From Candidatus Hopanoidivorans cymbastelae (GTDB lineage Bacteria; Actinomycetota; Acidimicrobiia; Acidimicrobiales; Hopanoidiivorantaceae): a stretch of 47,316 bases of DNA. The notes beneath the pieces are model-generated. The model did not search any database and had not been told where the DNA came from. It was given only the letters and a program-made list of their open reading frames with translations. The position numbers and the translations under genes were made by a program. Positions 1 through 9,407 of the stretch are shown one piece after another (the stretch's first letter is position 1; every line of letters starts with the position of its first letter). Location of the stretch: the NCBI GenBank assembly GCA_028283145.1, contig JAPYNY010000079.1, positions 1 through 47,316 of the forward strand. Reading direction: 5' to 3'.

Positions 1-1
1 T

Positions 2-439
2 GAAAATACCACCGCAACGCCACACCCTGCTTCTCTTGAAATCGTGGGCTATGAAAACCACCTAGGCCGTACATTTTTGGGACAAAGCGCCAAGCCCTTC
101 GGAAAGGTCAAAAACGGGCACGGCAACAACAACGAGGACAAAACCGAAGGCGCCATGAAAGGCCACGTAATCGGCACATACTTGCATGGGCCTCTCTTTC
201 CCAGAAATCCGCTGCTCGCAGACCTAGTTTTGCTGTGGGCTCTTTCATGTAGATATGACAATATTCAACTCCCGCCTTTGGAAGACGGCTGGGAGCAAGC
301 AGCCCATGCATCTGCTATGACTCGGTCGAAAACAGGCAAGCACCGACGTGGTAAAGCACTGCCTGGCAACTTGTCTAACGGTAGCCCTAGTCCCTCATGG
401 CGAACCCCAAAAGTATCCAAAAGTATAAGGAAGCAATAA
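2..439 (+). CDS. gatD: GatD subunit of lipid II isoglutaminyl synthase, 3' part only
   Basis: This is the C-terminal part of a CobB/CobQ-like glutamine amidotransferase; the frame is open to the left edge, so the start lies outside the window. The visible part carries the GYENHLGRT block, the KNGHGNNNEDKTEGA block and GTYLHGPLFPRNP, whose His is the expected catalytic His of the class I amidotransferase triad. The nucleophile Cys would lie upstream of the window. GatD supplies ammonia to MurT, which amidates the alpha-carboxyl of D-Glu in lipid II in actinobacteria and Gram-positives. The last ~45 residues are a basic, low-complexity tail not expected in the family. A murT gene is expected just upstream but is not visible. 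Confidence 0.88.
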   Translation, partial: ENTTATPHPASLEIVGYENHLGRTFLGQSAKPFGKVKNGHGNNNEDKTEGAMKGHVIGTYLHGPLFPRNPLLADLVLLWALSCRYDNIQLPPLEDGWEQAAHASAMTRSKTGKHRRGKALPGNLSNGSPSPSWRTPKVSKSIRKQ

Positions 440-522
440 TTTTTTCAAAAGCTTGTGTAAAATAAGAAGGTTTATATTTTCCCAAATAATTCGCTAGTTT
501 ATAAAACCATCATTATTATAGT

Positions 523-551
523 TTGATAGAATTTTCCGTTTCAATCATAGT
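523..551 (+). promoter_or_regulatory. Candidate sigma70-type promoter for the LRR protein
   Basis: A TTGATA box (523-528) is followed by a 17-base spacer and CATAGT (546-551) in an AT-rich gap. Transcription would start only a few bases before the TTG start at 565, so the message would have almost no leader. No Shine-Dalgarno sequence is visible there, which fits leaderless translation. Based on box similarity only. Confidence 0.4.
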
Positions 552-564
552 AAAGTGACGTAAT

Positions 565-2499
565 TTGCCAGCCAACAAAAAAAAAGCGGTTCACTTGGAA
601 AAGCCAAGTTTTGAGCCACGCAGGCTTAACCGGCGGAACCCAACCACCAAGCCTGGCACGCGGGCAAGGCTGCCAGTTGCATTGCTGGTTGCTATGCTTT
701 TCGTTGCCCTAGTTTCCATCAGCTTGACTTCACCCGCCTCGGCCCAATTTCAAAGCCTCTTTCAGCCAGTTGACGAAGAATTGAATCCGCTGTCATGTCG
801 GCTTGGGGTATTCGTGGCGGATTCTTCAGAAACCCCCGACCTTGTAGCAGACTGCGAGGCTCTGGTGGAAATCCGAAACCATTGGACCAACCAGCCACAA
901 AATTCAAATTTGCACCCCAGCCATCCACTGCTCACTTGGGGCAAGGGAGGAACAAAGAATATTGAAACCTGGGAAGGGGTAGTCATCCAAGGCGGGCGCG
1001 TAACGCAAATACTGCTTCCGTTTGATTACGGAGTTCAAGGATATTCCCCTCTCCAACTCTCAGGAACTATTCCAGCACAGTTGAGCCAGCTTACAGAACT
1101 CACTCATCTCAATTTCAACCACAACCGGCTGACTGGAAACATTCCCACTGAACTAGCAAATCTTGCCAATCTGAGGGAATTGCGCCTAGACAATAATCTT
1201 CTGGATGGAAACATCCCCCCAGAGCTTGGCCAGCTCAGCAGCCTGCGAGTGCTTACACTATCCGACAACAGGCTTTCAGGCGGCATTCCGGCCGAGCTCG
1301 GTCGGCTGCGTCAACTCGGTAAACTTGGATTGAAGGGCAACCAACTCAGCGGGGAAATTCCAAGTGAGTTGGCAGGGGCGCCGTTGGAGTTGTTTTTCTT
1401 TTGTGGCAATGCGCTGTCGGGGCAACTTCCCAGTGCCTTTGTAGACAGAATGCTCAGGAATCAACTCATCACTGACGCTACCATAGGCCTCGCTGCCCTC
1501 TCAGAAATACCAACTTTGGAAAGAATATGCCAATCGTCATTATTAGGAGAATTTACTGAGGGCGGACCAGTCGACCTCGGACAAGATCCAACTCAGACAA
1601 CTTTCGGAAATCGGCCCTCTGGGCAAGCACCTGCTCAACCAGAACAGGAGCAGCCGCCTTCCACAACAACTACGACTACAACTGTACCGCCAAGTCAATC
1701 AGAACCGACAGAGCCTGAAGAGGACGATGGCGGTGGCAACGGAGGTGATAATGGCAGTGAGGACGACAACGACGATAACGGGAACAATGGCAGCCAAAAC
1801 AACGGCGGGGGCAACAACGGGAACGGCAATGGCAATGGCGGCAGCAACGGCGGCAGCCCAAATTTGCCGACCATCAACGGGCCGGAAAATGGCAGTGGTG
1901 CTTCGGGACGGTCTGAATGGCGCATCACCACAGTCAGGATATCAGATGCAACCTCAACTGAAATCTTGCGAGAGTTGGGGCTGTTTGAGGACGGGGTGCT
2001 CTGGCAATGGGACACGACCGAACAGCGGTGGCTGTCCTATATAAAATTCTCCCCGTCGCGGCCGATAGAAGAAGGCACAGGCTTGGCTTACCAAACTAAC
2101 CCCGCCCGTAATAATGGACCTTATAGAAGCGTTGGCCCGGCAGATGAGGAAGTTGCTCTGGAGCTGCAGAACGGCTGGAATATTCTGGCGGCACCAGAAA
2201 ATTTGGCTAAATCAAATGGCCGGCCAGGAGTCTTCTTCATAGACGACAGCTTGGTCGGCTGCAATGAGTCTCAGTTAGGCGTGCTGGCCGTTCTGCGGTT
2301 TAACTCTGTGGAGAGAACCTACGACTTAGAACTGCCTTGCAATTCAACTTTGGAGAGCAGAATAACTTTGGAATCATCCGATTACAACCCCCTTGTGAGG
2401 ATAAGCCAAGGAGATGGCATCTTCATTTATTTCAGAACGATTCTGCCAATTGAAGTATCTTGGAATCAGCTGACCAAAAAATACCAGCCTGTCACCTGA
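565..2499 (+). CDS. Secreted plant-type leucine-rich-repeat protein
   Basis: A 644-residue protein from a TTG start; no in-frame ATG or GTG lies further upstream. A basic N-terminus leads to a hydrophobic segment (~37-55) and an ASA-Q signal peptidase site near residue 60. Residues ~70-165 resemble the N-terminal cap of LRR proteins, with DCEALVEIRNHW and WEGVV. About five 24-residue repeats follow (~165-290) with the pattern LxxLxLxxNxLxGxIPxxL, the plant-specific LRR class. Then come a Pro/Thr linker (TTTTTTTVPP), an Asp/Asn/Gly-rich low-complexity stretch (~385-440), and a C-terminal domain (~450-644) rich in Trp and Tyr with a GWNILAAPE motif. No sortase motif or C-terminal membrane anchor is seen, so it is probably released or held by the C-terminal domain. 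The binding partner is unknown. Confidence 0.85.
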   Translation: MPANKKKAVHLEKPSFEPRRLNRRNPTTKPGTRARLPVALLVAMLFVALVSISLTSPASAQFQSLFQPVDEELNPLSCRLGVFVADSSETPDLVADCEALVEIRNHWTNQPQNSNLHPSHPLLTWGKGGTKNIETWEGVVIQGGRVTQILLPFDYGVQGYSPLQLSGTIPAQLSQLTELTHLNFNHNRLTGNIPTELANLANLRELRLDNNLLDGNIPPELGQLSSLRVLTLSDNRLSGGIPAELGRLRQLGKLGLKGNQLSGEIPSELAGAPLELFFFCGNALSGQLPSAFVDRMLRNQLITDATIGLAALSEIPTLERICQSSLLGEFTEGGPVDLGQDPTQTTFGNRPSGQAPAQPEQEQPPSTTTTTTTVPPSQSEPTEPEEDDGGGNGGDNGSEDDNDDNGNNGSQNNGGGNNGNGNGNGGSNGGSPNLPTINGPENGSGASGRSEWRITTVRISDATSTEILRELGLFEDGVLWQWDTTEQRWLSYIKFSPSRPIEEGTGLAYQTNPARNNGPYRSVGPADEEVALELQNGWNILAAPENLAKSNGRPGVFFIDDSLVGCNESQLGVLAVLRFNSVERTYDLELPCNSTLESRITLESSDYNPLVRISQGDGIFIYFRTILPIEVSWNQLTKKYQPVT

Positions 2500-2604
2500 C
2501 AAAACCAAGCTAGTGGCCGGCTATCGGCAACCGACCTCCGACCACGGGCCCCGAGCATCGGAAACCCACCAGCCAGACCAATAGCTGACGGCCCCTCACA
2601 AAGG

Positions 2605-3246
2605 TCAGCCAGACAGCAAAACTTCTAAAACTATCTCAGCTTGCTGCTGTGGAGTGCCATGGTTGGGTTTGAGATGAACTTCGGGTGATGACGGGATTTC
2701 GTACGGGTCGTCAATGCCGGTGAAGCCTTTGATCTCACCCGCCCTGGCTTTGGCATACATCCCCTTGGGGTCACGCCGCTCGCAGACTTCCAGCGGCGTA
2801 TCCACAAATACTTCAACAAAGCGTAGATCGGCTGCCTCGTGAATGTGTCGGGCCTGCTGACGGGCCTGTCTGTAGGGGCTGATCACCGGCACCAACGCCA
2901 CCAAACCCGCATCGGCAATCAACCTGGCTACTTCCGACACTCGGCGTATGTTCTCATCTCTGTCTTCAGCTGAAAATCCCAAGTCGGAATTCAGTCCGTG
3001 CCGAAGATTGTCGCCGTCCAGCAGATAGGCAGCTTGCCCCGATTCAATCAGCAGGCGCTCCAACTCCACTGCCACAGATGATTTTCCCGAGCCAGACAAG
3101 CCGGTAAACCAGACAGTTGCTCCAAATCCCCCAGCAACTTCCCAGCGTCTGTCCCTGGGCAGCAAAGAGGCGTGCCAGACTACCTCCCTTGCGGAAGTTT
3201 GGGGGACAGAGGAAGCATCAGGCGTGGAGGAAGCTTCGGAGTTCAG
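2605..3246 (-). CDS. cysC: Adenylylsulfate (APS) kinase, probable CTG start
   Basis: Phosphorylates APS to PAPS, the universal sulfate donor. Walker A is GLSGSGKS, followed by [16 protein letters not shown] and the [17 protein letters not shown] lid region, all typical of CysC. The first canonical start is TTG at 3165, but the frame is open upstream and contains EVVWH, matching the VVWH box that APS kinases carry before the P-loop. No ATG, GTG or TTG precedes it. A CTG at 3246-3244 overlaps the cysN stop in a CTGA arrangement, and GGGAGAG (3258-3252) sits five bases before it. I therefore prefer the CTG start (213 residues) over 3165 (186). Last gene of the cysDNC operon. The product is certain; the start is inferred. 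Confidence 0.92.
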   Translation of the reverse strand: MNSEASSTPDASSVPQTSAREVVWHASLLPRDRRWEVAGGFGATVWFTGLSGSGKSSVAVELERLLIESGQAAYLLDGDNLRHGLNSDLGFSAEDRDENIRRVSEVARLIADAGLVALVPVISPYRQARQQARHIHEAADLRFVEVFVDTPLEVCERRDPKGMYAKARAGEIKGFTGIDDPYEIPSSPEVHLKPNHGTPQQQAEIVLEVLLSG

Positions 3247-4505
3247 TCAGACTCTCCCAAGATCATCCCGCCTGCCACGGTAGCGTTGGTGACTTCATCC
3301 ACCAGAATGAAGCTGCCCGTGGCGCGGTTGCGACGATAGGTGTCAAAAAATAGCGGTGCCGTAGTGCGCAACCTTACACGACCAATCTCATTGAGTGCCA
3401 AAGAGTTGGCTTCCTCCACGCGATGCAAGGTATTGATGTCCAGGCGGTACTTCACTTCCTTCACCATGGCTCTGGCCCAACGAGTGGTGTGCTTGATGGC
3501 ATAGGTAGCGCGCTCAAACAACTCAGCTTGCTCAGACATCCAGCAAATCATGACATCAATATCCTGGCTGACCTTCGGATGATTGCCCTCACGGCAAATC
3601 ATGTCGCCACGGGAGATGTCGATGTCATCCTCCAGCAGCACGGTTACAGCATCTCCAGCTTGGGCTTCCGCAACACTGCCGTCAGCGGTGTCTATCCCGG
3701 CAATCCTGGTGGTGAAGCCAGACGGCAAGATCATCACCTCATCACCAGGGCGCAAGGCTCCGCTCACCACAGTGCCAGCGTAGCCCCGATAGTCATGAAA
3801 TTCATCTGAATGAGGACGCAATACGTATTGGACTGCGAAGCGGGGGTCTATCAAGTTGCGGTCGGAAGCAATGTGAATCTCATTCAGATGGTGAAGCAGC
3901 GAAGTGCCCTCATACCAAGGCATATTCTCCGAACGCTCCACCACGTTGTCACCCTTGAGAGCTGAAATGGGGATGATGCACAAATCTGGAATTTCTAACT
4001 TCTCGGCAAACTGGACAAACTCTTCTCGCACCTCCTCAAAGGCGGCGAAGTCATAGTCCACCAAGTCCATCTTGTTGACGCAGAGCACTAGGTGCGGGAT
4101 ACGCAACAACGACGCCAAAAAAGCGTGCCGGCGAGACTGCTCCACTACCCCATTGCGCACATCCACTAGCACCAAGGCCAAGTTGGCTGTGGAGGCGCCA
4201 GTTACCATATTGCGGGTGTACTGGATGTGTCCGGGGGTATCGGCGATGATGAACTTGCGCCGGGGCGTGGAAAAATAGCGGTGCGCCACGTCGATGGTGA
4301 TGCCCTGTTCTCGCTCGGCGCGCAGCCCGTCTGTCAGCAGCGCCAGATTCACATAGTCGATCCCCATATTCTGGGAGGCTTGCTCCACCGCTTCCATCTG
4401 GTCGATGAAGATGGATTTGCTGTCGTACAACAACCGACCGATGAGCGTTGACTTGCCATCATCAACTGAGCCGGCGGTGGCGATGCGAAGCAATCCGGAA
4501 GTCAT
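3243..4505 (-). CDS. cysN: Sulfate adenylyltransferase subunit 1 (GTPase)
   Basis: The GTP-hydrolysing subunit of ATP sulfurylase, which couples GTP hydrolysis to the unfavourable sulfate + ATP to APS reaction carried out by CysD. The G motifs of the EF-Tu superfamily are clear: GSVDDGKST at 12-20, DTPGH at 89-93 and NKMD at 144-147, followed by beta-barrel domains 2 and 3. At 420 residues it is a stand-alone CysN, not a CysN-CysC fusion. It lies 43 bases after cysD in the same direction, and its stop overlaps the likely start of cysC by four bases. This points to a translationally coupled cysD-cysN-cysC operon. Confidence 0.97.
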   Translation of the reverse strand: MTSGLLRIATAGSVDDGKSTLIGRLLYDSKSIFIDQMEAVEQASQNMGIDYVNLALLTDGLRAEREQGITIDVAHRYFSTPRRKFIIADTPGHIQYTRNMVTGASTANLALVLVDVRNGVVEQSRRHAFLASLLRIPHLVLCVNKMDLVDYDFAAFEEVREEFVQFAEKLEIPDLCIIPISALKGDNVVERSENMPWYEGTSLLHHLNEIHIASDRNLIDPRFAVQYVLRPHSDEFHDYRGYAGTVVSGALRPGDEVMILPSGFTTRIAGIDTADGSVAEAQAGDAVTVLLEDDIDISRGDMICREGNHPKVSQDIDVMICWMSEQAELFERATYAIKHTTRWARAMVKEVKYRLDINTLHRVEEANSLALNEIGRVRLRTTAPLFFDTYRRNRATGSFILVDEVTNATVAGGMILGESD

Positions 4506-4548
4506 GTCGTCAAAGCTTGGGATACCTTGGGGCTAGAAGTATCCCTGC

Positions 4549-5481
4549 CTAGAAATATCCCTGACGTTTGCGGTCTTCCATGGCAGCTTCTGAGAAGCGG
4601 TCGTCCGCCCTGGTAGCGCCTCGCTCGGTGAGACGGCTGGCGGCTACTTCGTCAATTATCTTCTCCACGGTGTCGGCGTTTGACTCAACTGCGCCGGTGC
4701 AAGTAGCGTCCCCCACCGTACGATAGCGAACCATAGTTTCAAACGGCTTTTCGTCGGCTGCCAGGGTAACGAAGGGCGACACTGCCAGCAACATGCTGTC
4801 TCGCTCAAAAACTTCTCGGCGGTGCGCGTAGTAGATGGAGGGCAGGGCTATGCCCTCTTGTGCCACATACTGCCAGACGTCCAGTTCAGTCCAGTTGGAA
4901 ATGGGAAAAACCCGGATGTGTTCGCCCTTCTTGTGGCGGCCGTTGTAGAGATTCCAAAGCTCAGGTCGCTGGTTTTTGGGATCCCACTGCCCGAATTCGT
5001 CCCGGAAGGAAAACACCCTCTCCTTGGCACGGGCCTTCTCTTCGTCTCTGCGTCCGCCCCCGAAGACCGAGTCAAATCCATGCTCTTCAATGGCATCCAG
5101 CAAGGTAACCGTCTGCAGGCGATTCCTGGAAGCTCTGGGGCCTGTGTCATCAACCACTCGCCCTTGGCGGATGGACTCCTCCACCGAAGCCACCACTAAA
5201 CGGGCGCCCAGGGAGGCAATGAGATCGTCTCTGAACCCGATGACCTCCGGGAAGTTGTGCCCAGTGTCCACATGCATAATAGGGAAAGGCAGCTTGCAGG
5301 GCCAAAATGCCTTGGAGGCGATGTGCACCATGACAACTGAATCTTTGCCCCCTGAACAAAGCAGAACCGGCCGCTCAAACTCCGCTGCAACCTCCCTGAA
5401 GATGTGGATGGCTTCCGCTTCCAGAGCTTTGAGATGGGCTAGCTCCTTGTGGCCGATGTGGGCTTGGCTAGAGTTACTCAC
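4549..5481 (-). CDS. cysD: Sulfate adenylyltransferase subunit 2
   Basis: Catalytic subunit of ATP sulfurylase, which joins sulfate to ATP to give APS. It belongs to the PP-loop ATPase superfamily: the SGGKDS pyrophosphate-binding loop is at 43-48, and the conserved FPISNWTELDVWQY and AVSPFVTLAADEKPFETMVR-type segments follow. Its 310 residues are the family length. The start is GTG at 5481, first gene of cysDNC. AT-rich sequence directly upstream, including CATAAT six bases before the GTG, suggests a promoter very close to the start. It is divergent from cysQ. Confidence 0.96.
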   Translation of the reverse strand: MSNSSQAHIGHKELAHLKALEAEAIHIFREVAAEFERPVLLCSGGKDSVVMVHIASKAFWPCKLPFPIMHVDTGHNFPEVIGFRDDLIASLGARLVVASVEESIRQGRVVDDTGPRASRNRLQTVTLLDAIEEHGFDSVFGGGRRDEEKARAKERVFSFRDEFGQWDPKNQRPELWNLYNGRHKKGEHIRVFPISNWTELDVWQYVAQEGIALPSIYYAHRREVFERDSMLLAVSPFVTLAADEKPFETMVRYRTVGDATCTGAVESNADTVEKIIDEVAASRLTERGATRADDRFSEAAMEDRKRQGYF

Positions 5482-5550
5482 TCAATAATTATGCTATATA
5501 AGCTTGAGATTTATGATCTACGTTGCGCCTCAACCCCATAGAACCCAGTT
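5482..5550. promoter_or_regulatory. Divergent promoter region between cysD and cysQ
   Basis: A 69-base gap separates the two divergent starts, so both promoters and any sulfur-responsive operator must lie here or inside the gene ends. The cysD side is AT-rich (ATAATTATGCTATATAAG at 5485-5502), with a possible -10 almost touching the cysD start. No convincing -35 or palindromic operator was found. Confidence 0.35.
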
Positions 5551-6366
5551 GTGACTATCTCTCCCCCACCGGCCCGAACTGCCAGTGCTGAAGACCACCT
5601 TTTGGCCCACGAATTGGCTGAAGAGGCGGGCAAGCTGTTGATGCGCCTGCGTGCCAGCGCACCTGTGGGGTTGACAGCAGAACAAAGCGTTGAGTTGAAG
5701 CGCCAAGGCGACCAAGCATCGCATGAGTTTCTGACCAAAGCTTTGCAGGCAGCTAGACCTGATGATGCAGTTTTGTCAGAGGAGGGTAAGAACGACCCCG
5801 CTAGATTGACAGCGCCAAGAGTCTGGATTGTCGACCCGCTGGACGGCACCCGTGAATTCGGGGAACCTCCTAGAGATGACTGGGCTGTGCACGTAGCACT
5901 TGTGGCGCAAGAACAGCCAATAGCAGGCGCTGTTGCCCTGCCCGCCAGGGGCTTGACGCTTTCAACCGCCAGCGTGGACAGTATTGCCCCGCCCCAGGTG
6001 GCATCGCCCGAGGCCAACGCAAACTGCAAGCCCAGGATTATCGCCAGTCGGAGCCGGCCTGGCCCTATTCCACAAGCCTTGGTGGAAGAACTAGGCGGAG
6101 AGCTGATACTTTTAGGTTCTGCTGGGGCTAAAGCTATGGAAGTGGTGCTGGGCAGAGCCGATATCTATGCCCACACGGGCGGGCAATATGAGTGGGACTC
6201 TGCCGCGCCTGCAGCCGTGGCGCAAGCAGCGGGATTGCACACCTCACGTATAGACGGCAGCCCATTGCGCTACAATCAGCCCAATCCCTATCTCCCGGAC
6301 CTATTAATCTGCCAGCCAGAATGGGCCGCCAAAGTCATTGCCATCGCTGCGGCAATCTTGGGGTAG
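5551..6366 (+). CDS. cysQ: 3'(2'),5'-bisphosphate nucleotidase, CysQ-like
   Basis: Member of the inositol monophosphatase superfamily. The metal site is visible: SEEG at 76-79, DPLDGT at 95-100 and the late YEWDSAAP block that supplies the third acidic ligand. With 271 residues and divergent to cysDNC, the likely role is removal of 3'-phosphoadenosine 5'-phosphate left after PAPS is used, or tuning of PAPS itself. The start is GTG at 5551; a Shine-Dalgarno sequence is not evident. An inositol-1-phosphatase activity cannot be excluded from sequence, but the location supports CysQ. Confidence 0.88.
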   Translation: MTISPPPARTASAEDHLLAHELAEEAGKLLMRLRASAPVGLTAEQSVELKRQGDQASHEFLTKALQAARPDDAVLSEEGKNDPARLTAPRVWIVDPLDGTREFGEPPRDDWAVHVALVAQEQPIAGAVALPARGLTLSTASVDSIAPPQVASPEANANCKPRIIASRSRPGPIPQALVEELGGELILLGSAGAKAMEVVLGRADIYAHTGGQYEWDSAAPAAVAQAAGLHTSRIDGSPLRYNQPNPYLPDLLICQPEWAAKVIAIAAAILG

Positions 6367-6413
6367 ACAGCAGCCGGGTTTGACAGCAAGCTCCAAGTGG
6401 GAAAAGCAGCAAA

Positions 6414-7073
6414 ATGAGGCTGATCATTGCCCGATGCGTGGTTCATTACACCGGCAGGCTGTCGGCTCATCTGCCTGAAGGCTTGCGTTTGATAATGGTC
6501 AAAGCCGACGGATGTGTGTCGGTTCATTCAGACGTGGGGGCTTATAAACCGCTCAACTGGATGAACGCGCCCAACAATATCACTGTCTCAGATGACGTCT
6601 GGGAAATTTCAAATCCCAAAGGGGAGTTGCTGCGCATTGAACTCAAGGAAATTGTCTCTGATGCCGATTTTGAGTTTGACCGACATCCCGGGCTTCAGAA
6701 AGACGGAGTGGAAGCCCATTTGCAGGAGTTGCTGGCCGACTCGCCTCAAGCTTTGGGTGAGGGTTTTAAGCTCATCAGGCGGGAACATCCCACTCAAGTT
6801 GGCCCAGTGGATTTGCTCTGCACCGATGCGCAGGGCAACTCAGTGGCAGTTGAAGTCAAACGCCGCGGCGAAATCGACAGCGTGGAGCAGTTGAGCCGCT
6901 ATTTGGAATTCATGAAGGACGACCCGCAGCTTAAGTCTGTGCGCGGGATGTTAGTGGCACAAGAAATCCGCCCCCAAGCCAAGGAGCTAGCCAAAAAACG
7001 CGGCATTGACTGGCTAATTGTGGACTATGACGAACTGCGTGGCATGGAGCCTTCAAAACCCCGCCTGTTCTAA
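6414..7073 (+). CDS. nucS: Mismatch-specific endonuclease NucS/EndoMS
   Basis: NucS cuts both strands at mismatches and serves as the non-canonical mismatch repair enzyme of many actinobacteria, which lack MutS and MutL. The N-terminal DNA-binding half has the KADGCVSVHSD and AYKPLNWM blocks. The C-terminal RecB-like nuclease core has D133 (GPVDLL), E147 and K149 (VEVKRRG) and a following QLSRYLEF motif. Its 219 residues match full-length family members. It starts at ATG 6414 with a purine-rich GGGAAAAG upstream. Its presence supports the actinobacterial assignment. Confidence 0.95.
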   Translation: MRLIIARCVVHYTGRLSAHLPEGLRLIMVKADGCVSVHSDVGAYKPLNWMNAPNNITVSDDVWEISNPKGELLRIELKEIVSDADFEFDRHPGLQKDGVEAHLQELLADSPQALGEGFKLIRREHPTQVGPVDLLCTDAQGNSVAVEVKRRGEIDSVEQLSRYLEFMKDDPQLKSVRGMLVAQEIRPQAKELAKKRGIDWLIVDYDELRGMEPSKPRLF

Positions 7074-7165
7074 ACCAAATCTGCCTTAGAACATACTTGC
7101 CTAGCTGAGTTGCCTACACCTGCTTGCGCCAAATTCATGGTGCTTAATTTGTACGCTTAGTTGTA

Positions 7166-9325
7166 GTGGATATGTCTCAGTCCGATTCCGAAGGGGCTCA
7201 GCACGATTCTGTAAATTTATCTGACGAGGAATCAGCAGAGTCCGGCGAACCAACCCCCTTTTCCGAGCAACTGCCAGATTCCGATGAGCAGCCACCAGAT
7301 CAACCCCCTGACCCAATCGCTGAGGAATCCGCTGAGCAGCCCGCGAAGCGCAGTCGAACCAAGCGAATTTTCTTCTGGCTGGCTGTGTGTGTCGGCTCGC
7401 TGTTGATATTGGCTGTTGGAGGAAATTTGGCGGCCTATGGAATTGACACTCGGGTACATAATGGCCAGGTACTCAGAAACGTCACGCTTTCCTTTGAGGA
7501 CGGCACCACTCCCGACATCGCCATCGGAGGTCTGTCAGAAGACGATCTCCGTCAGCTCCTCGAAGACTTGGCCGCACAACACGGCCAGCGCACTGTGGAA
7601 TGGAGCCTTCCGACCGACCCCAGCCGAACTGTTACAACCACCATGTCGGAGTTGAACTTGGGCATTGATGTGGATGCAACTGTGGCAAATGCGATGGCAG
7701 CTGGCAGGTCGGGCAATCTTGGATCGCGGGTTGAGCAGTGGTTGGATGCCTTTTCAGACCCCCATAGGGTATCTGTGTCTTACTTTGCCGAAACCAATCC
7801 CAACTCCCCTGCCTTGGCCGATGTAGAAGACATAATTGTAAGCGAACCCACCGACCCGAAGATTGAATTTGCCGACACCAGCGGTGCAATTATCTTCACA
7901 CCAGGACAAGATGGCAGCATCATCTGCGCTTCTGACATAGTCAGCCAGGTCATCGCAGTGGCCGACCCTAAGGCACAAAAAATCAACGTCGGTGAAATCC
8001 CAACCACCACAGTCCCAACCCGTTTCAGCAACCAAGCCCTGACCGCCAGCATCTCCGAGCTGAACCGCAAAACAGCTCGGGGCCTGACTGTGACTTCCAA
8101 GACTCCCCCCAGTGTGTCGCAGCCTAGCGTGTCGCGTCAGTTCACTTCGGCTGAGATTCGCAGGTGGCTCGAAATTGACCTTGAGTTGCGCCCCACGCGG
8201 CTGCCTGAGCTTTCCTGTGCAAACCTGTCTGAATACAACTCCAACCAAAGCGCGGAAATAAAAATAGCGCTGGCCGACCCCCAAGCCGTGCATACGGCCT
8301 TTGAAGAACGCTACTCAGATGACATCGTACCGGGCAACTTTGGAGTCATCACTGTGCTCAACGACACTCCGGTAGCTCCTTTCCCTGAACCTGGTTATCG
8401 TTGCTGCGATGAATTTGACACCGATGGCGTGCTGCACACCATCTTCTCCGACCAAGACGACGCTTCCTTGGAAGTGCCCTTCAGGCAAGACCCAGAGCTG
8501 TTGCCGGACTTCGCTCAAGACGGAGAAATCAAGGTCAAAGTGGGTGAGTTCACCACCATGCACCAGCCGAATGAGCCCAGGGTCACGAACATCCAGCGCT
8601 TTGCCGACTTGGTGCGTGGCGCCATCATTGAGCCTAGCGAACTCTTCTCGCTCAACGACCACGTGGGCGAGCGCACCGAGGAGAAGGGTTTCGTGGAAGC
8701 GGGCGTGATTTACAGGGGCATCTTCCAGACCGATGTAGGTGGCGGCGTTTCTCAATTCGCCACGACCTTCTTCAATGCGGCGTTTTTTGCAGGGCTTGAC
8801 TTCAGGGAGTATATGAGCCACAGCCTGTATATCTCCCGCTACCCCTATGGGCGCGAAGCTACCATTTCATGGCCTTATGTGGACCTGGTGGTGGAAAATA
8901 CGACACCTTATCCCATTTTGATTTGGACATCATATACCGACACTTCCATCACCGTCACCATGTATAGCACTAAGTCACTTGAAGCTGAACAGACCGATCA
9001 AATTGAGGTGGAGGAGGGCGTCTGTGTCCGCGTCTATACCGAGCGAACCAGAACCTACTTGGATGGCCGCCAAGCCCCACCAGACCGCGTTACAGCACTG
9101 TATCGCCCCGAGGAGGGGATTACCTGCACTGGCGAACCCTTTGTGCCAGCTCCAGACTGCGATGACAACGAAATAGGCGTTGACACAGATGACGACGGCT
9201 GGCCCGACAGCTGCTCGGTGTGTCCCACAGGACAGATTGCCGACCGAAGCGAACCCCGCAATGACGTGTGCGTGCCCGCTCCGGCACAGGGGCGGACAGA
9301 AGAAGCTCCGGCACAAACTCAGTAA
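7166..9325 (+). CDS. Membrane-anchored VanW-family envelope protein
   Basis: A 719-residue protein with an acidic Ser/Glu/Pro-rich cytoplasmic head (1-62), one transmembrane helix (~68-92) and a large outer part. The outer part begins with regions resembling the peptidoglycan-binding PG_binding_4 domains of VanW/YoaR proteins. It ends in a VanW domain (~495-630) with ERTEEKGFVEAGVIYRG, DVGGGVSQFATTFFNAAF and the PYPILI block. A short tail carries six Cys and a DTDDDGWPDSC segment resembling a thrombospondin type-3 calcium-binding repeat. The substrate of VanW domains is not established; a cell-wall role is inferred. The start may be GTG 7166 or ATG 7172. Confidence 0.88.
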   Translation: MDMSQSDSEGAQHDSVNLSDEESAESGEPTPFSEQLPDSDEQPPDQPPDPIAEESAEQPAKRSRTKRIFFWLAVCVGSLLILAVGGNLAAYGIDTRVHNGQVLRNVTLSFEDGTTPDIAIGGLSEDDLRQLLEDLAAQHGQRTVEWSLPTDPSRTVTTTMSELNLGIDVDATVANAMAAGRSGNLGSRVEQWLDAFSDPHRVSVSYFAETNPNSPALADVEDIIVSEPTDPKIEFADTSGAIIFTPGQDGSIICASDIVSQVIAVADPKAQKINVGEIPTTTVPTRFSNQALTASISELNRKTARGLTVTSKTPPSVSQPSVSRQFTSAEIRRWLEIDLELRPTRLPELSCANLSEYNSNQSAEIKIALADPQAVHTAFEERYSDDIVPGNFGVITVLNDTPVAPFPEPGYRCCDEFDTDGVLHTIFSDQDDASLEVPFRQDPELLPDFAQDGEIKVKVGEFTTMHQPNEPRVTNIQRFADLVRGAIIEPSELFSLNDHVGERTEEKGFVEAGVIYRGIFQTDVGGGVSQFATTFFNAAFFAGLDFREYMSHSLYISRYPYGREATISWPYVDLVVENTTPYPILIWTSYTDTSITVTMYSTKSLEAEQTDQIEVEEGVCVRVYTERTRTYLDGRQAPPDRVTALYRPEEGITCTGEPFVPAPDCDDNEIGVDTDDDGWPDSCSVCPTGQIADRSEPRNDVCVPAPAQGRTEEAPAQTQ

Positions 9326-9407
9326 CAAGCCGTGGGCGCGCCTAGATGCCGCCGACTCGGCCAAAAAACTGTGGGCACAGTTAAAACCCCCACTAAAGTA
9401 AAGGAAA

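Noticed and set aside
1695-2015. Open frame opposite the LRR low-complexity region
   Set aside because: Pro/Leu/Ser-rich shadow of the Asn/Gly/Asp repeat on the other strand.
3241-3260. Programmed frameshift producing a CysN-CysC fusion
   Set aside because: The cysN and cysC frames differ by -1, but no slippery heptamer or downstream structure is visible, and an in-frame stop sits just upstream in the cysC frame. A CTG start explains the data better.
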